Assembly (NCBI RefSeq): GCF_010183535.1 | Contig: NC_071331.1 | Span: forward strand, 6,758,001-6,822,000 | Source: Caenorhabditis remanei | Taxonomy: Eukaryota > Nematoda > Chromadorea > Rhabditida > Rhabditidae | DNA length: 64,000 bases | Direction: 5' to 3' | In this document: positions 1 to 15,366 of the stretch, one piece after another | Position numbering within the stretch: position 1 is the stretch's first letter | Layout: the number at the start of each line of letters is the position of its first letter | Made by a program: the position numbers and the translations under genes | The notes under the pieces: generated by a model | The model's database searches: none | Seen by the model: the letters and a program-made list of their open reading frames with translations, nothing else | What the model was told of the DNA's origin: nothing

Positions 1-382
1 GGAAACATCGAAAAATTTAGTCAGGAACTGTCTGTAGCAGTGATAATGGAAATTTCGCGGAGCAATTAAAAGAGATTTCAAAAAAATGTTACATCAGTGA
101 ACAGACTGAACGTTTCCAGCTTTATTGGAGTGTTTTTGAGAAGACGTTGAAACATAAAGTGAGTAGTAGAAAATGGGGAAATTAATTGTTGTCAGGGATC
201 TGGTATTAGGGTTAACATTTTGAGGAGAAGTTAAGAGTAAACAGCGTCACTACTGATTCACTCTCATCGTTCCGAGTTTTAGAATCTGTTTCAGTTTCAA
301 TGACTCCTTAAAGGTATTTTCCATTTTTTCATCCCATTTAGCCATTTTCTGCCAGCTATAAAATGATAGTTCATTCTAATAT

Positions 383-486
383 CTGAACTCATGCCAAGTC
401 GGTAAATAATGGAGATATATCAGAAGAGAGAGCTGGAAGCCAGATATTTGGAGTTTATGAAGAGATTTGTGATTAGGGATGGAGAG
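383..486 (+). pseudogene. Isolated copy of CRTAP-like exon 5 (fragment)
   Basis: This stretch matches the 3' half of exon 5 of the CRTAP-like gene (4794-5011) but lies on the opposite strand. It reads through [14 protein letters not shown] and ends in GGAGAG followed by a GTGAGT donor, as in the intact exon. An in-frame TAA lies just upstream, one Glu codon of the parent (MEKRF) is missing, and neighbouring exons are absent, so it is a non-functional fragment of an inverted partial duplication that also includes 2799-2947. Confidence 0.75.
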
Positions 487-489
487 GTG

Positions 490-1832
490 AGTGAGGTCTA
501 TAAGAATAAAGAGATATTATGGAATGAGTAAATACTAAACAAGGTTGTTATCTCGATGCAGATTTACGCATGCAATTTGTTCGTCGCTCGATAGTTAACT
601 GTTTCATCTTCATTATAATTTTCAAATGGCGTTGAAACACTAATTAGTAATACATTAATTGTGAAACATTTGGCTACATTAATTTATGTTATTAGTTAGG
701 AGTGAACAGCGCCACTATTGCTACATTCTTTTATTTATTTTTGCTCTGCTACTCAGAAATACTTGCATAATTGTTTCTGAATGTGATAATTATACGTCTC
801 ATGGCTCTACTTTTGAAGTTCTGTTTATCAGATCTAATAAAAAATTGCGGATTCAGTTACACCCGAAAGTGTTGGGAACCGTTTCCGAAAACATTGATCG
901 TTCTGTTCTACACATTGAAAGTGAACTGTTTTTCAAGCTGGTGAAGATACTATTCTTCAACTTCTGGGCATTGATTGATCAGCAAGACATTGGCGATCAA
1001 GACGTTTTTTGACTTGCATTAGCCCGAAGTGGAAAATTGATACGTTGCCAAATACGTTTACTGAATCTGTGAATAAGAATTGAATAATTATTCGTGGATG
1101 CCGATATTTTTGGAATCGGTTCGGTGATTTTTTTGGAAATAATACCAAAAATAATAAGCTGGCCAGTTCTGATAAAGGTGAAACCGGTATGTTTGCAATA
1201 GTTTTTGAAGTGAAAATGAGTAAGACAGTCTCATCAAAAATTGAAATTTTTTCTTCGTAAAAATCAAATTTTTGACAACCATTCAGAATGAGAAGAAATT
1301 CTGAAAATTCATCAAAAATGGTTATATTCTCGATGAAAAATTCAAAAAAATTCAAAAAACATTTTTTGAAGCCGGGCCTTAAAGATTTTTTACCGGCCCT
1401 GGCCTTGGTAAGTCTGTTTTTTGGAATAAATCATTTTCATGTTTCGATTCAAGATCATGTAAGCACACATCGAAAAACTGACTGTTTGGAGCGCCAGTGA
1501 TAATAATAGTAACCTGAAACTGAGTTAACCATACTTGTTTTGTCTAGGCCTTTAGAAAAAAACTATGCAATTTAAATAAATAATACTTCTTATTGGGTAC
1601 CCGCCAGGCTGATACTTAATTATCTACCAGTCGGTTCTCGTCGCCTAACGGCGACTAAACCTCCTTCTTAACACCACCCTTCTATGTCTTACAGTAAATC
1701 GTAATTAATCCGAAGACGGACGACACGTTCGGAATTCCCCGTTTTTTCTGACTCAGACGATAACAAAAAATCTTTCATATCGACTCTGAGGATAAATCCG
1801 GAACGGACGACACGTTTCGAATTCTTTTTTTC
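490..1832. other. Non-coding stretch with degraded repeats
   Basis: No gene is visible. The part around 1040-1200 resembles 8765-8940 in the same orientation (shared blocks around GTGAATAA and GAAACCGGTA), which shows repeated material on both sides of the CRTAP-like gene. A small GGGCC-rich remnant lies near 1370-1410. Confidence 0.5.
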
Positions 1833-2282
1833 CAGACTTGCAAAGTTCCGAGCAGGCCCGGTTTTGGTCCGGCCCAGCCCGGTCGGCCCGGATTTGAATT
1901 TTTGAACTTTTTCCACTACAATTTTTTGTCCAAAAATTTATTTTCTGAAAATTTTTCATATTTTTCCTCAAGTATATTTTTCAACAACCTTCAAAACCTA
2001 CAAAAAGTTGTTCTTAAGAAATATTTTTTGAAGTTCAGTACTGAAAAAATTCAAAATTTTTTTTCGAAAATTGCCCGATTTTTTTGAAAAATATTTCTTA
2101 AGAACAACTTTTTGTAGGTTTTGAAGGTTGTTGAAAAATATACTTGAGGAAAAATATGAACAATTTTCAGAAAATAATTTTTTCGACAAAAAATTCTAGT
2201 GGAAAAAGTTCAAAAGTTCAAATCCGGGCCGACCGGGCCGGGCCGGGCCAAAACCGGGCCGGCCCGGAATCTTGCAAGTCTG
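1833..2282. mobile_element. GGCCCGG fold-back element, near-perfect palindrome
   Basis: The two halves are reverse complements over roughly 210 bp per arm, meeting near 2065-2085. The ends read CAGACTTGCAA and TTGCAAGTCTG, each followed inward by GGCCCGG-rich blocks and then the same AT-rich sequence in opposite orientation. I saw no clear target-site duplication. The ends resemble the CATACTTGCA ends of the element at 8402-8704, so it is probably a relative of that family. There is no coding capacity. Confidence 0.8.
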
Positions 2283-2798
2283 GAGATTTCTATCATAGCA
2301 CGTTATCTATTTTCGAGGGACAAGACAAATAGTTTACTACTCTTTAATGTTTCAGCATCTTATGAAAAACGCTCGAATAAAGTTAGAATATTAGTTCCTG
2401 GCATGACGTCAATCATTGTAAAATCTCTGCTAACTCATGAAGAAAAATTGTTATCATCAATGTTTCGGAATGTTCCAGCAACTAGTTTTTTAATTTTTGT
2501 TTTAACAATTTTACGGTTTCAGATATCTATCATAACATGTTACCTATTCTCTATGGACAATCAATAGAGATTTCAAAACACGTTAAACCAGTGATCGAAA
2601 TATTATCATTCCAGCTTTATTGGAGTGTTCTTTGAAAAGACGTTGAAACCTTAGTTAGTAATTGTAAAGATTGGAAAGAATGTCTTCTCGACTTTTGCGC
2701 AGAAAACCTTACGGTGGTAAGGATGTTTCAAGCAATAATTGAAAAATTCTCAATGAAGCGCCTTCAAATCGACTTCAATTTCCATCAATACATTCCAG

Positions 2799-2947
2799 AC
2801 AATACCAAGATGACACTGTGAGCTGTCGAAAGAAATGTGATCGTCGTATCAAAACTGCCACGTCATCTGCCCCGAAAATCGCCAAGTACCACGAGACAAG
2901 TGAGATTGCATTATGTCTTTTGAGATGTCGGAAAGATATGTTTGGAG
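2799..2947 (+). pseudogene. Inverted copy of CRTAP-like exon 2, reading frame intact
   Basis: This 149-nt block has the same length as exon 2 of the CRTAP-like gene (5997-6145) and encodes nearly the same peptide, including both CXXXC motifs (CRKKC, CLLRC). It keeps an acceptor (ATTCCAG) and a donor (GTATAG). It lies on the opposite strand, and no start exon or in-order partner exons were found, so it is most likely a stranded exon from an inverted duplication. Its intact frame and splice sites imply the duplication is recent. Confidence 0.8.
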
Positions 2948-3102
2948 GTATAGATAACACAATGCAAATTCGCTCTACTGAAATCTAGTTTCAGACCATC
3001 AAACAACTAATTGTTTTAGAGTTAATTAAAAAAATATACGGTTTCAGATATCTATCATAGCATGTTACCTAGTTTCAATGGACAGTAAACCAAGCTTTCT
3101 CA

Positions 3103-3403
3103 CGGCCCGGATTCAAAAATGGGTACCCATTTTTTACCGATTTTTTTTGAAATTTTTCGAAAAAATAGAGTAAAAATGCTTAAATTATTGTACACATTCA
3201 CATTTTTATTCAATTTTGAATTTTTATTCGAAAACTATACTTTTTTCAAAAAATTTCAAAAAATTTCCAAAAATTTCCAAAAAAATTCAAAAACTGAAAG
3301 TTTTTTCAAAACATGTTTCCAAACGGGCCGAGCGGGCCAGGCTGGGCTACGGGCCGGGCCGCCCCGAGATATTTTCTGATTTTGGCCCGGCCCGTGACAC
3401 GTA
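3103..3403. mobile_element. GGCCCGG element, left end truncated
   Basis: CACGGCCCGG at the left and a GGCCCGTGACACGTATG end at the right enclose a T/A-rich interior. The right end matches the terminal repeat of the element at 47401-47895 (CATACTTGTCACGGGCC in the other orientation). The left terminal repeat appears to be lost. Confidence 0.6.
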
Positions 3404-4302
3404 TGTTCAAAACATTTAGAAAAATATGGAAATTCCTTTTTTTTATACTCGAAAACCCTTCAAAATATTCACATTTTCGGCCTGAAAATGTTTTTGCCGG
3501 CCTAACTTTTTAAAATTAATGTTTCTAGGCCATGGAGAGTTTTTGTAATTTTTAGAAAATTGTATGTCGTGTGAAAAGATCCATTTTATTACTGTACCGA
3601 CAGTGTGATAAAATTATTTCGATAAGTTTTCCCGGTAGTCAGGTCTATATATGTAGGAGGCGTTATTTATAAAACTTTAAAAACTCTCTAGTTAACAGTG
3701 TTGAAATCTGTTTGATTTGAATCGGTAATCTGACTTCGGTTATAATCATGCAATAACGCTCTACCGCTCATAGACGTGTCTCGTTCTGTGGATCACATAG
3801 ATCCTGTATCCCTTTTTTGTCATCTTTACTCTCGAGAAACATACATTGATATTGGAATTATCAATCCTTCCGATTTCAATGCTACCTGAAACACAATGTG
3901 ACATAAATGTGAGAGTTCGTTTTCAATCGGATGATTGATTGTTTCAAAGAATTACCAAAAAGTGAGACAACTGGCACTGATGGCTACAAGAAAACGTGTA
4001 TATTGCCCTTTTTAATCTTTGAAATACCTAGACACTAAAAGTATGTGAGTTCCTGGTTAACACAGTTTCAGGTAACTAGTATTATCACCGGGGATCCCAA
4101 CAGTCAGTAAGCCACCGTCATAGAAAACACTCACTTAGCTCTTCCTCGTCATTTTGAAAAAAACTCAGGGGGGTTCCAAAGAAGATAACTTTTTTCAATA
4201 TCAGAAGTTAAATGCACCAGTTTCTTGGAGAACGTGAAAACGGTTTATTCCAAAAAGAAAATCCATCAACAAAACAGAGAATAAATTAATCGATCCCAAT
4301 AA
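3404..4302. other. Intergenic region, nothing recognised
   Basis: No exon with supported splice sites is seen between the truncated element and the 3' end of the CRTAP-like gene. The region must hold the 3' UTR signals of that minus-strand gene near its right edge. Confidence 0.4.
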
Positions 4303-7300
4303 CTAAGCCAAGACATGTTTGTGATCACAGAATACAACAACACATCCCGTGAACCATTTACCCAACCACTCCCCACAATCATTCGACTCCGACGAGAAGA
4401 CGATGGCTCGTTCGCATTTCGATTCACGCACATGGCTTCCACAGGACACCGAGGAGAACGATGAGTTGGGCCAGAGCACCTGAAAATGAGGAAGGGATTT
4501 ATTGGATAATGAGGATCCACTTATGTACCTTGACCCTCGCTTCCAACTCCTTCACAAAGATATCTCTCTCCTTCGTGTCGAATTCCGCCCGAAGAATCTT
4601 GCATTCAGAAGGTGTCAACAGTTTCGAAATCTCGGAATACGGGAAATTATCCTCCACGTGGAAATCAATTGGAAGAGGGTTATGGTCATCGGCTTGTTCT
4701 GGTGGGAGCTGAAAAACGGTTTCAGATAATCAATATGTGTGGGTAAGTTCGTGACCTATTTAGTGAGAATAAAACAAAGAAATCCCAAATCACCTCTCCA
4801 TCCTTAATCACAAATCTCTTCTCCATAAACTCCAAATATCTTGCTTCCAGCTCTCTCTTCTGATAAATATCCATCATTTCCTGACTTGGCGTGAACAGCT
4901 CATCCTTCTTGTATTGTTTCCCATAGAAATACTTATTTCTCTTCATAAGCGGGTTGTCATCAAACAACATATAGTTAGCGACAGCTTGCGCGGCTTCAGC
5001 TCCTCGTTGTACTGAAATTTAAGACTAAGATTCTAAAGCAGTCTTTACTAGGGAAGGTCATGGAGACAGTTTGGAGTTATGGGACGTGACCTATATAATT
5101 GGAAAGACGAGAAAACACTGATTCCAAATGTTTAATCAGTTTTTGCCTTTGAGGTCAGGTATTTGAGAAAAGCAAGGTCAAACAAAAGTCAAAAAGGTAA
5201 TAGTTTTCAATTTTTGCAAACTTTGACCTTTTTTCTCAAATACCAGGCCTCGAGGGCTAAAAGTAAAGATATATTTGGATTCAGCGTTTTCTCAGCTTTC
5301 CAATGATATAGGCCACTACTCATATCTCCACACTGGCTTCACTTGTCCGTAATAACTTACACTTAAAGTGACAGTAATGAAGATATTCAAAATGGGCGGC
5401 CAACAAGTTTCCAACATAATGACCATTGATATTCGATAGCTTGTAAAGACAGTTATGCTCACATCGGATCACTGAAGATCTCATACTAGCCAGTAGAATA
5501 TCCAGCTCTGGATTTCCGTCCACCACACTCCAATCTATTTTATCTTGACACAGAATCCGGCACTTTTCATCTTGAATCAAAGATTTCTCGAGAGAAGTCT
5601 CGAATTCATGCACACATCTTCCCCAGTCCTGTTCATCGTATGCCTCCGCACCATTCATGAATTTCGCCTAAAATATTTTTTTATTTGAAATCAAACCACC
5701 GCTTTCCAACTCCACCTCATGATCCTTTCTTTCCATATCTATCAACATCTCATCCGAATATCCATCTCTATCCATATACCAATTCAAACTTTGAATTATA
5801 TCCTTATCATCTGAATTGGCCACCAAAAATGTGTACGCTGACTGCACTGCCATCGCAAGTTCGCCCTGATGATAATAGCATATATGCATGTATTGATAGG
5901 GTTTCCGTTCCTCCAAGTCGTGATATGTGGACATCTTTCGGACGGTTTGATGGTCTGAAGCTAATTAATGAAATTTCAGTGGATTATTGCACATACCTCC
6001 AAACATATCCTTCCGGCATCTCAAAAGACACAATGCGATCTCACTTGTCTCGTGGTACTTGGCGATTTTAGGGGCAGATGGCGTGGCAGTTTTGATACGA
6101 CGATCACATTTCTTTCGGCAGCTTACAGTGTCATCTTGGTATTGTCTGAAATTTTATTGATGGAATTTCAAGTCGAGGTAAAGGCGCATCGTTGAGAATT
6201 TTCAATTATTGTTTGAAACATCCTACACATATTAGGTTGATTCATAATTTTCTGCAATTTTCGAGGTTGCCGGGTGTCGTTTCGATTTCTCGGCACAGGA
6301 GTAGTTTTTCGATGTAGTTGTTTTTGTGTTTGGTAGACCTACTCAAGTTCTTGTTACACTTTCAAAGTTTAACTTCTCGCTCTTTTTCTCGCCCTGAACG
6401 GAGCTTGGATTTACACGCAACTTTTTGCGTTTTTGAAACGTTATTTTGTTTTCATTCGTTTCTGGTTTAAAAATTACGTCATTCAAAAAGAAGTCGCTGA
6501 TGTATGTTAACAAAAGTCTCCTTGTTTTAACCCGAATACATTTTGATTCAAAAAAATTGAAACAAGAAACTTGGATCTGACTGAAAAAGTTCTTCTCTTT
6601 CAGCGGTCCGAGCTAGATTTGGAGTTATAGCAGGGAATCGTAGAAACGGATCTGTATCAAACCACCCTTAGGTTGTCAACTTCATTAAGGGTGACTAATG
6701 TAACTGTAGTTCATGGATAGAAACCATTTATCGGAATGAGAAAATTCGTCGTTACATACCACACGTTTTGGAACAATATAAAATGGCACATCACATGGAC
6801 CTAAATTGGTTCTTAGTACTTTTCCCCCCAACACACGTATGGTCGGATTTTTTATTTATTAGAAATAAGTAGTGGAATTGTTACTCTAACGATCTGAGAA
6901 AAGTACAATGTGTGGACTAAGATTTGCGCGCTGTGTATGTTCTAAAACCTAAAAAAAAGTGGTTACTTGAATCTGAGATTCAGTACTCTGGGTGGCGCGG
7001 TCGGAACTCCAGCGCTTGTTCATGTGCTGCGAAAGTAACCCACAACAATCTGTTGCCATCTGGCTGGACAATTCTTTTTTATTCATCGTGTTGATCCATC
7101 CTTTTTCTCTTGAATTACAAACATTTAGCTTGACTCCGACGACATTTAAATGTAGAAAATTCCAAATAAAAAGGGGATATCAAAAATAAGCAAGTTTCCT
7201 TTTCAAATGATTTCGAATGGATGGTCTACGCGGAGAGAATCTGTAAACTACCAAAATCTTGTCAGAAGACCATCGATGCTGATAAACAATATTTCGAATT

Positions 7301-10300
7301 CTAGAAATCTTTTTGGATTTGAGAAAATAAAAACAAAATTGTATCGAAAAATTGCAGAAAATTATGAATCAACCTAATAGTTGTGAGACTAAAAAGGATG
7401 AAAGTTATCTTTCGAAAAACAGATAAATCTTTACTACCGTAAGGTTTTCTTAGTTCATCCGGTACCGCTTCAACTTGTGGTTTAAACTGCACAAAAGTCG
7501 AGAAGACATTCTTCCCAATCTTTACAATTACTAACTAATGTTTCAACGTATTTTCAAAGAACACTCCAATAAAGCTGGAATGATAATATTTCGATCACTG
7601 GTTTAACGTTTTCTGAAATCTCTATTGATTGCTGCGGAAATTCCTATTATAACTGTTTCAGACAGTTGGCTTAATTTTTCGGTGTTCGATTTCAGTCGGT
7701 GTAAAGGCGCTCCATTGAGGTTTTTCAATTATTAAATACGTTTATGTGGAAATAATTTATATTTGACGCTTGAAACATCCTATACATAATTTAGGCTGAA
7801 AAGGATGAAAGTTGTGTTTCAAGAAACAAATAAATCATTCACGACCGCAAAGTTTTCTTAGTGGTCGTGATGTAGAATCTGACAGCTTTCATTCGATGTG
7901 ATGAATAAAAACTACATAGAAAGAACTTTAATTGGATTGCCAGAGAATCACTTAATGGGACGAAAAAAAGAAAAAAATCTTTGTAGAGTCATTGAAACTG
8001 AAATAGGTTCTAAAACTCGGAATGATAAGAATGAAGCAGTAGGTAGTGACCAGAGTTGCATGGAAGTGAAAATTTCTTATACGGAAGTCGGAAATCGGAA
8101 TTCCATGCAACTCTGGTAGTGACGCTGTTCACTAATAAATTTATCTAATACGGTTAACACTCCTACCGGATCACTAACAACAACGAATCTTCCCAATTTT
8201 TACACTAATGTTTCAACTTTTTTTCTCCAATAAAGCTGAAATGTTAATCTTTCGATCAGTGGTTTAACGTTTTTTTTTCAAATCTCTATTACTAAATATC
8301 CAAAAAACTGTTACAGACAGTTCCAGACTAAATTTTTCGGTGTGTCATTTTAAACAATATACCGGATCAGAAATTTATCATAGCATGCTACGGGTTTTCG
8401 ACATACTTGCAAATTTACGGCCCGGCCCAAGGCCCGGGCCAGTAGAGAATTTTCTAGGCCCGGCTTCAAAAAAAGGTACCTATTTTTTACCAAATTTTTT
8501 GAATTTTTTTGAAATTTTACATTAAAAATTTCAATTTTTTGATGCATAACTAGCTTTTGATTCAATTCTGAAGTATAGTCAAAAATTCGACATTTTTGGG
8601 AAAAAATTCAAAAAAATTCAAAATTTCGTTCAAAACTTCAGTTCAAATTTTTCAGCCGGGCCGGGCCGTGGAAATTCTCGTCACGGCCCGGCCCTGCAAG
8701 TATGGTTTTCGATGATTAATTCGATAGCCCAACAGTATGAAAGATTTCCGTAAGAAAGCTCTGGAGTTACTGAAACCGTGAATAAAAGTTGAATATTTCT
8801 TTTCGTTGAAAACGATATTTTTTGAAATCTGTTCGGTGGTTTTTTGTGGTTTATAAATTCAGATGAGCGTCTTGTACTTAAAGTAATATGCTCGCTGCCA
8901 GTTCTGAAAAATATGAAACCGGTACAGTTGCAATAGTTTCTGTCGACAACTCCACGACAAATTATACACATTAAATTTTCTTTCTAGAAATCCCACAATT
9001 GGAACAATAATTATTATCATGGGAACATCAAAGCCAAGTATGAGTGCTTGAGACATTGTCCGTAGAGAATAGGCAACATGTTATGATAGATATCTGAAAC
9101 CGTATAATTTTTGAAACAAAAATTTTTAAAAACTAGTTGCTGGAACATTCCGAAACATTGATGATAACAAATTTCTGTAGGAGTTAGAAGAGATTTCACA
9201 ATAACGGATGTCACACGAGTGCCTAATATTCTAACTTTATTAGAACTTTAAAAAAAAGATACTGAAACATTAAAGAGTAGTAAACTGATTGCCTCGTCCG
9301 GCGAAAATAAGTAACATGTTATGATAGAAATCTCGAGCGATATACTTTTTGAACACAATATTCAGTACGGAATTTCTGGAACTTCAACGAAAAGAAATAT
9401 TCAACTTTTATTCACGCTTTCAGTAACTCCAGATCTTTCTTAAGGAAATCTTTCATCGTTTTCGGCCTCTTCTCTCGAATTACATAATGTTTTGAATTTT
9501 TTTTTTAAACTTTAAAAAACACGTTAATTCAAAGTGAAACTATGCAAACGCGCTTTGTTGAGACTACATTTTTGGTAATACTATTTGAGGCCTAAATTGC
9601 AATTTTCAAATATTTTTTGTTCTTTCAAAAATTTGGCCTTTCTCGGTTATTTGTCTCCTTAAAACTATTTCTTGTCAAAGTTCTTCAGCTTGAACAAAAA
9701 AATTTAGGTAAGCGATTTTTCTGAAAAGGGCGCGTTTGCATAGGTTCACTTTGAAATATCGTGAAAAATTAATCAGCCTCATGTCAATTTTCCAATTCGG
9801 GCTAAATCAAGTGAAAAAAACCGAAAATTCGCTTTAGCACAGTCAAAAATGCCTACTGTAACCTTAATATTAGCGTTAATCAGTAGATCACTACCAGCAG
9901 GAAATTCGCGGCTACGCCGCGATTTCGCTGGATTTTTAGTTGATCTATGAAGTTCCTAAGCAAGAACTGGAATCCTTTTTCTGAGCTCAAATATGCTTTT
10001 GAGACGATGATTAATGATAATTTTCTTATGAATCTCTTTTTCTAGAAAGATTCTGGAATATTTGAATTTCCTTCAAAGTTCAAAAAATTTTCTGGAAGCT
10101 TCTGGAAGATTCTGGAATATTTGAATTACCGCCAAAATGGAAAATTTGAATTCCCTCCAAAGTTCAAAAGATTTTCTGGAAGATTCTGGAAGATTCCGGA
10201 ATATTTGAATTACCGCCAAAATGGAAAATTTGAATTCCCTCCAAAGTTCAAAAGATTTTCTGGAAGATTCTGGAAGATTCCGGAATATTTGAATTACCGC

Positions 10301-11772
10301 CAAAATGGAAAATTTGAATTCCCTCCAAAGTTCAAAAGATTTTCTGGAAGATTCTGGAATATTCGAATTTCCGCCAAAATGGAAAATTTTGAATTTCCTC
10401 CAAAGTTCAAAAGATTTTTCTGGAAGCTTCTGGAAGATTCTGGAATATTTGAATTCCCTCCAAAATTCAAAAGTTTTTCTGGAAGCTTCTGGAAGATTCT
10501 GAAAGCCTTTGAAATTTTCTCAAACTCTCTGGAAGTTTCTGGAAGGTTCTGGAAAAGTTTGGATTTTTCTGGAACATTCTGGAAACTCTTGGGAATTTCT
10601 GGAAATTGCGGCCAAACTTACTCAAATTTTTCGGAGTATTGTCTTAAGTTGCCAAGGGTGTCACGGCCAAAGTATTGGCCCCGTATATTCAGTTTGCACC
10701 TGCTTTCCCGATTTTTGGGTTACTGTAGCTACAGTACCCCTTCAGGGGTATGGCAGTGGAAAATCTGCAAAGTGTCTCGAGGAAAAGTACGGGACTGCAG
10801 AGTTAATAAATTTATCAACGTACTCGATCAGTGGGGATCTGAACCTTCCAAGATATTCAGGAGCGACTGTAAATGTTCAAAACTCTGTAACTACCGTAAT
10901 CCTACAGTAACCGGCCCAATTTTTTTTGGTCTTATACTGAGGCGCCAAGGTTGTTACCACCCAAGTCTGGTGTTCCATCGTTCTGTTTGGAACCCTTTTT
11001 CATTTTTTGGGTTACGGTAGCTACAGTAATCCTACAGTAATCTGACACCCGGGGTCCAAAAAATTGAAGCGCTCGTGTTTACCCCAAAACTTCTTTTGAA
11101 ACGGTTCAAAGAGAAAAAAGTTATTCAGGGAGAAGCGTCGGACGGACAGACAGAACTATTCCATTAGTAGGAAGAAGATGGTACTGTACATTGTCTATAG
11201 AGCGCATGTACAGACATTTTTGTTACATAATTCGGATGTCGGTTAAGCAAGTGCGCTCTACTAGACAAACCAAAACTTTTCTGGAATCCGGAATTCTTAC
11301 AAATATGCTATGAATGCTGTTTCACATTTTTGTTATCATGAGTTTCGAAAAATTGGAAATAATCATGATTGTCTAGGTTGTCAATGCAATCGCGCTCTAC
11401 AGGACTAACTGGAAAACCTTAAAAATGAAATAGAAAAAATCTTCAGTTTCACCAACTCCGTGAATTTGTCAAAATAAATTCAATATTTAGTCCACACTAC
11501 ATACTATGCAAACCCTCTCCCCTGCACACTCCTCATTGGCAATAGAGCGCTCTTCTCTATCCCAAAATTCCCCAATAAAAAACCAACTTAAAATCATCGA
11601 TCGCTCTCTTCATAAAAGCCACACAATCGGGCCAATTCTTCGCCGTGTACTCATTCTTGCCAAACTGAAAATAGTCCTCAAAAGTGACACGTTTCTCGTG
11701 TTGTTGTCCACTGCATCCACGTGGCACAAAAATCAATAGAATCGGGAGGAATAGGGAGAAGAAGTTGGTCAT
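4303..11772 (-). CDS. CRTAP/leprecan-family ER protein (collagen prolyl 3-hydroxylation complex type)
   Basis: Seven exons (11588-11772, 5997-6145, 5716-5954, 5361-5667, 4794-5011, 4529-4708, 4303-4479) join in frame to 484 codons. Residues 1 to about 22 form a signal peptide (hydrophobic core [12 protein letters not shown]). The mature part starts with a TPR-like segment ([17 protein letters not shown]) and carries four CXXXC motifs, CRKKC, CLLRC, CRILC and CEHNC, the hallmark of the CRTAP/P3H family. The length is nearer CRTAP (about 400 aa) than the 700-aa prolyl 3-hydroxylases, and I see no HxD...H dioxygenase core, so it is predicted to be a non-catalytic partner that acts on procollagen in the ER. 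Intron 1 is 5.4 kb and full of repeats; the others are short. Inverted copies of exons 2 and 5 lie at 1-3 kb. The family call is strong; orthology to a named worm gene was not checked. Confidence 0.85.
6146..8050. repeat. Intron 1 of the CRTAP-like gene: dispersed repeats
   Basis: The intron contains copies of a dispersed repeat with the core AATAAAGCTGGAA (near 7570; relatives near 110, 2600 and 8230), and sequence at 7430-7620 that matches 2590-2745 in inverted orientation. This extends the inverted duplication around the 5' part of the gene. Confidence 0.55.
8051..8115. mobile_element. 65-bp hAT-like MITE, GGAAGTC family
   Basis: The terminal inverted repeat CAGAGTTGCATGGAA / TTCCATGCAACTCTG encloses only about 35 bp with GGAAGTCGGAA. 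It is flanked by a perfect 8-bp duplication, GTAGTGAC (8043-8050 and 8116-8123). An 8-bp duplication is typical of hAT transposases, which must act in trans because there is no coding capacity. It is a miniature relative of 14201-14657. Confidence 0.92.
8402..8704. mobile_element. 303-bp hAT-like MITE, GGCCCGG family
   Basis: The ends are CATACTTGCA / TGCAAGTATG, with GGCCCGG-rich blocks at both ends and an AT-rich core. It is flanked by a perfect 8-bp duplication, GTTTTCGA (8394-8401 and 8705-8712). It lies in intron 1 of the CRTAP-like gene. Confidence 0.92.
8713..9890. repeat. Intron 1: inverted relatives of 2.4-2.6 kb
   Basis: 9050-9240 is a diverged reverse complement of 2380-2570 (shared CAACATGTTATGATAGATAT, GGAACATTCCGAAACATTGA). 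Nothing coding is supported. The rest is AT-rich intron. Confidence 0.5.
9892..9934. other. GC-rich hairpin next to the heat-shock-element repeat
   Basis: CGCGGC-TAC-GCCGCG forms a perfect stem inside a longer imperfect palindrome bounded by CCAGC and GCTGG. A hairpin followed closely by CTGG would fit a Helitron 3' end (hairpin then CTRR), but the spacing is short and I cannot show the other end. Confidence 0.35.
10030..10600. repeat. 84-bp tandem repeat dense in heat-shock-element motifs
   Basis: About five units, three of them near-identical with an 84-bp period (10121, 10205 and 10289 onward), consist of a spacer and runs of TTCTGGAAGATTCTGGAA. In such runs GAA and TTC blocks alternate every 5 bp, which is the HSF-1 binding rule (inverted nGAAn pentamers). 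Because 84 is a multiple of three, one frame stays open for 299 codons; this is a by-product of the repeat, not a gene. The array lies in intron 1 of the CRTAP-like gene, about 1.2 kb downstream of its first exon. Confidence 0.85.
10601..11587. other. Intron 1, 5' part, with TACTGTAG repeats
   Basis: Contains several copies of a palindromic TACTGTAGCTACAGTA-type repeat (near 10720 and 11015) and related CTACAGTAA words. This kind of short repeat is common in Caenorhabditis introns. No coding evidence. Confidence 0.5.
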
Positions 11773-12069
11773 GATCGTAGGGGGGAAGATGGGGAAATAG
11801 TGAGTAAGTGACCGCTTCGGACGCCTGTTGGGAGCATCTGGCGTCTGTTGGAATGAGAGAGAGACTGTGGGGAATGAGGAGACGCAGAAAATAGAGGGAA
11901 GAGATTACACAAAAAACATTACAAAGGTCAGAAATGTGTATATTAAAACATAAACGTATTTTATATCTATTTTCTGAATTCTGAGCAAAAAAAGTAATAC
12001 AACCCGAATCCGGATTTAGACTCGAAAAAGGAAAAAATGTGGAAAAAGAAGTATAAAACAAGAAAATAA
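11773..12069. promoter_or_regulatory. Intergenic: CRTAP-like promoter and ferredoxin 3' flank
   Basis: The 297 bp between the CRTAP-like start codon and the ferredoxin stop codon, both minus strand, must hold the promoter or trans-splice acceptor of the former and the 3' end of the latter. The close head-to-tail spacing would allow co-transcription, ferredoxin first. No specific motif is recognised. Confidence 0.4.

Positions 12070-15366
<3,297 letters not shown>

Noticed and set aside
2199..2567. 122-codon frame across the right arm of the fold-back element
   Set aside because: Half lies in the GGCCCGG element and half in a dispersed repeat; no homology or splice support.
4461..4729. Plus-strand open frames of about 75-83 codons
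   Set aside because: Antisense to exons 6 and 7 of the CRTAP-like gene.
10121..11020. 299-codon open frame with repeated [11 protein letters not shown] units
   Set aside because: It follows the 84-bp tandem repeat, whose period is a multiple of three, and then runs through non-coding intron. No splice or start context supports it.
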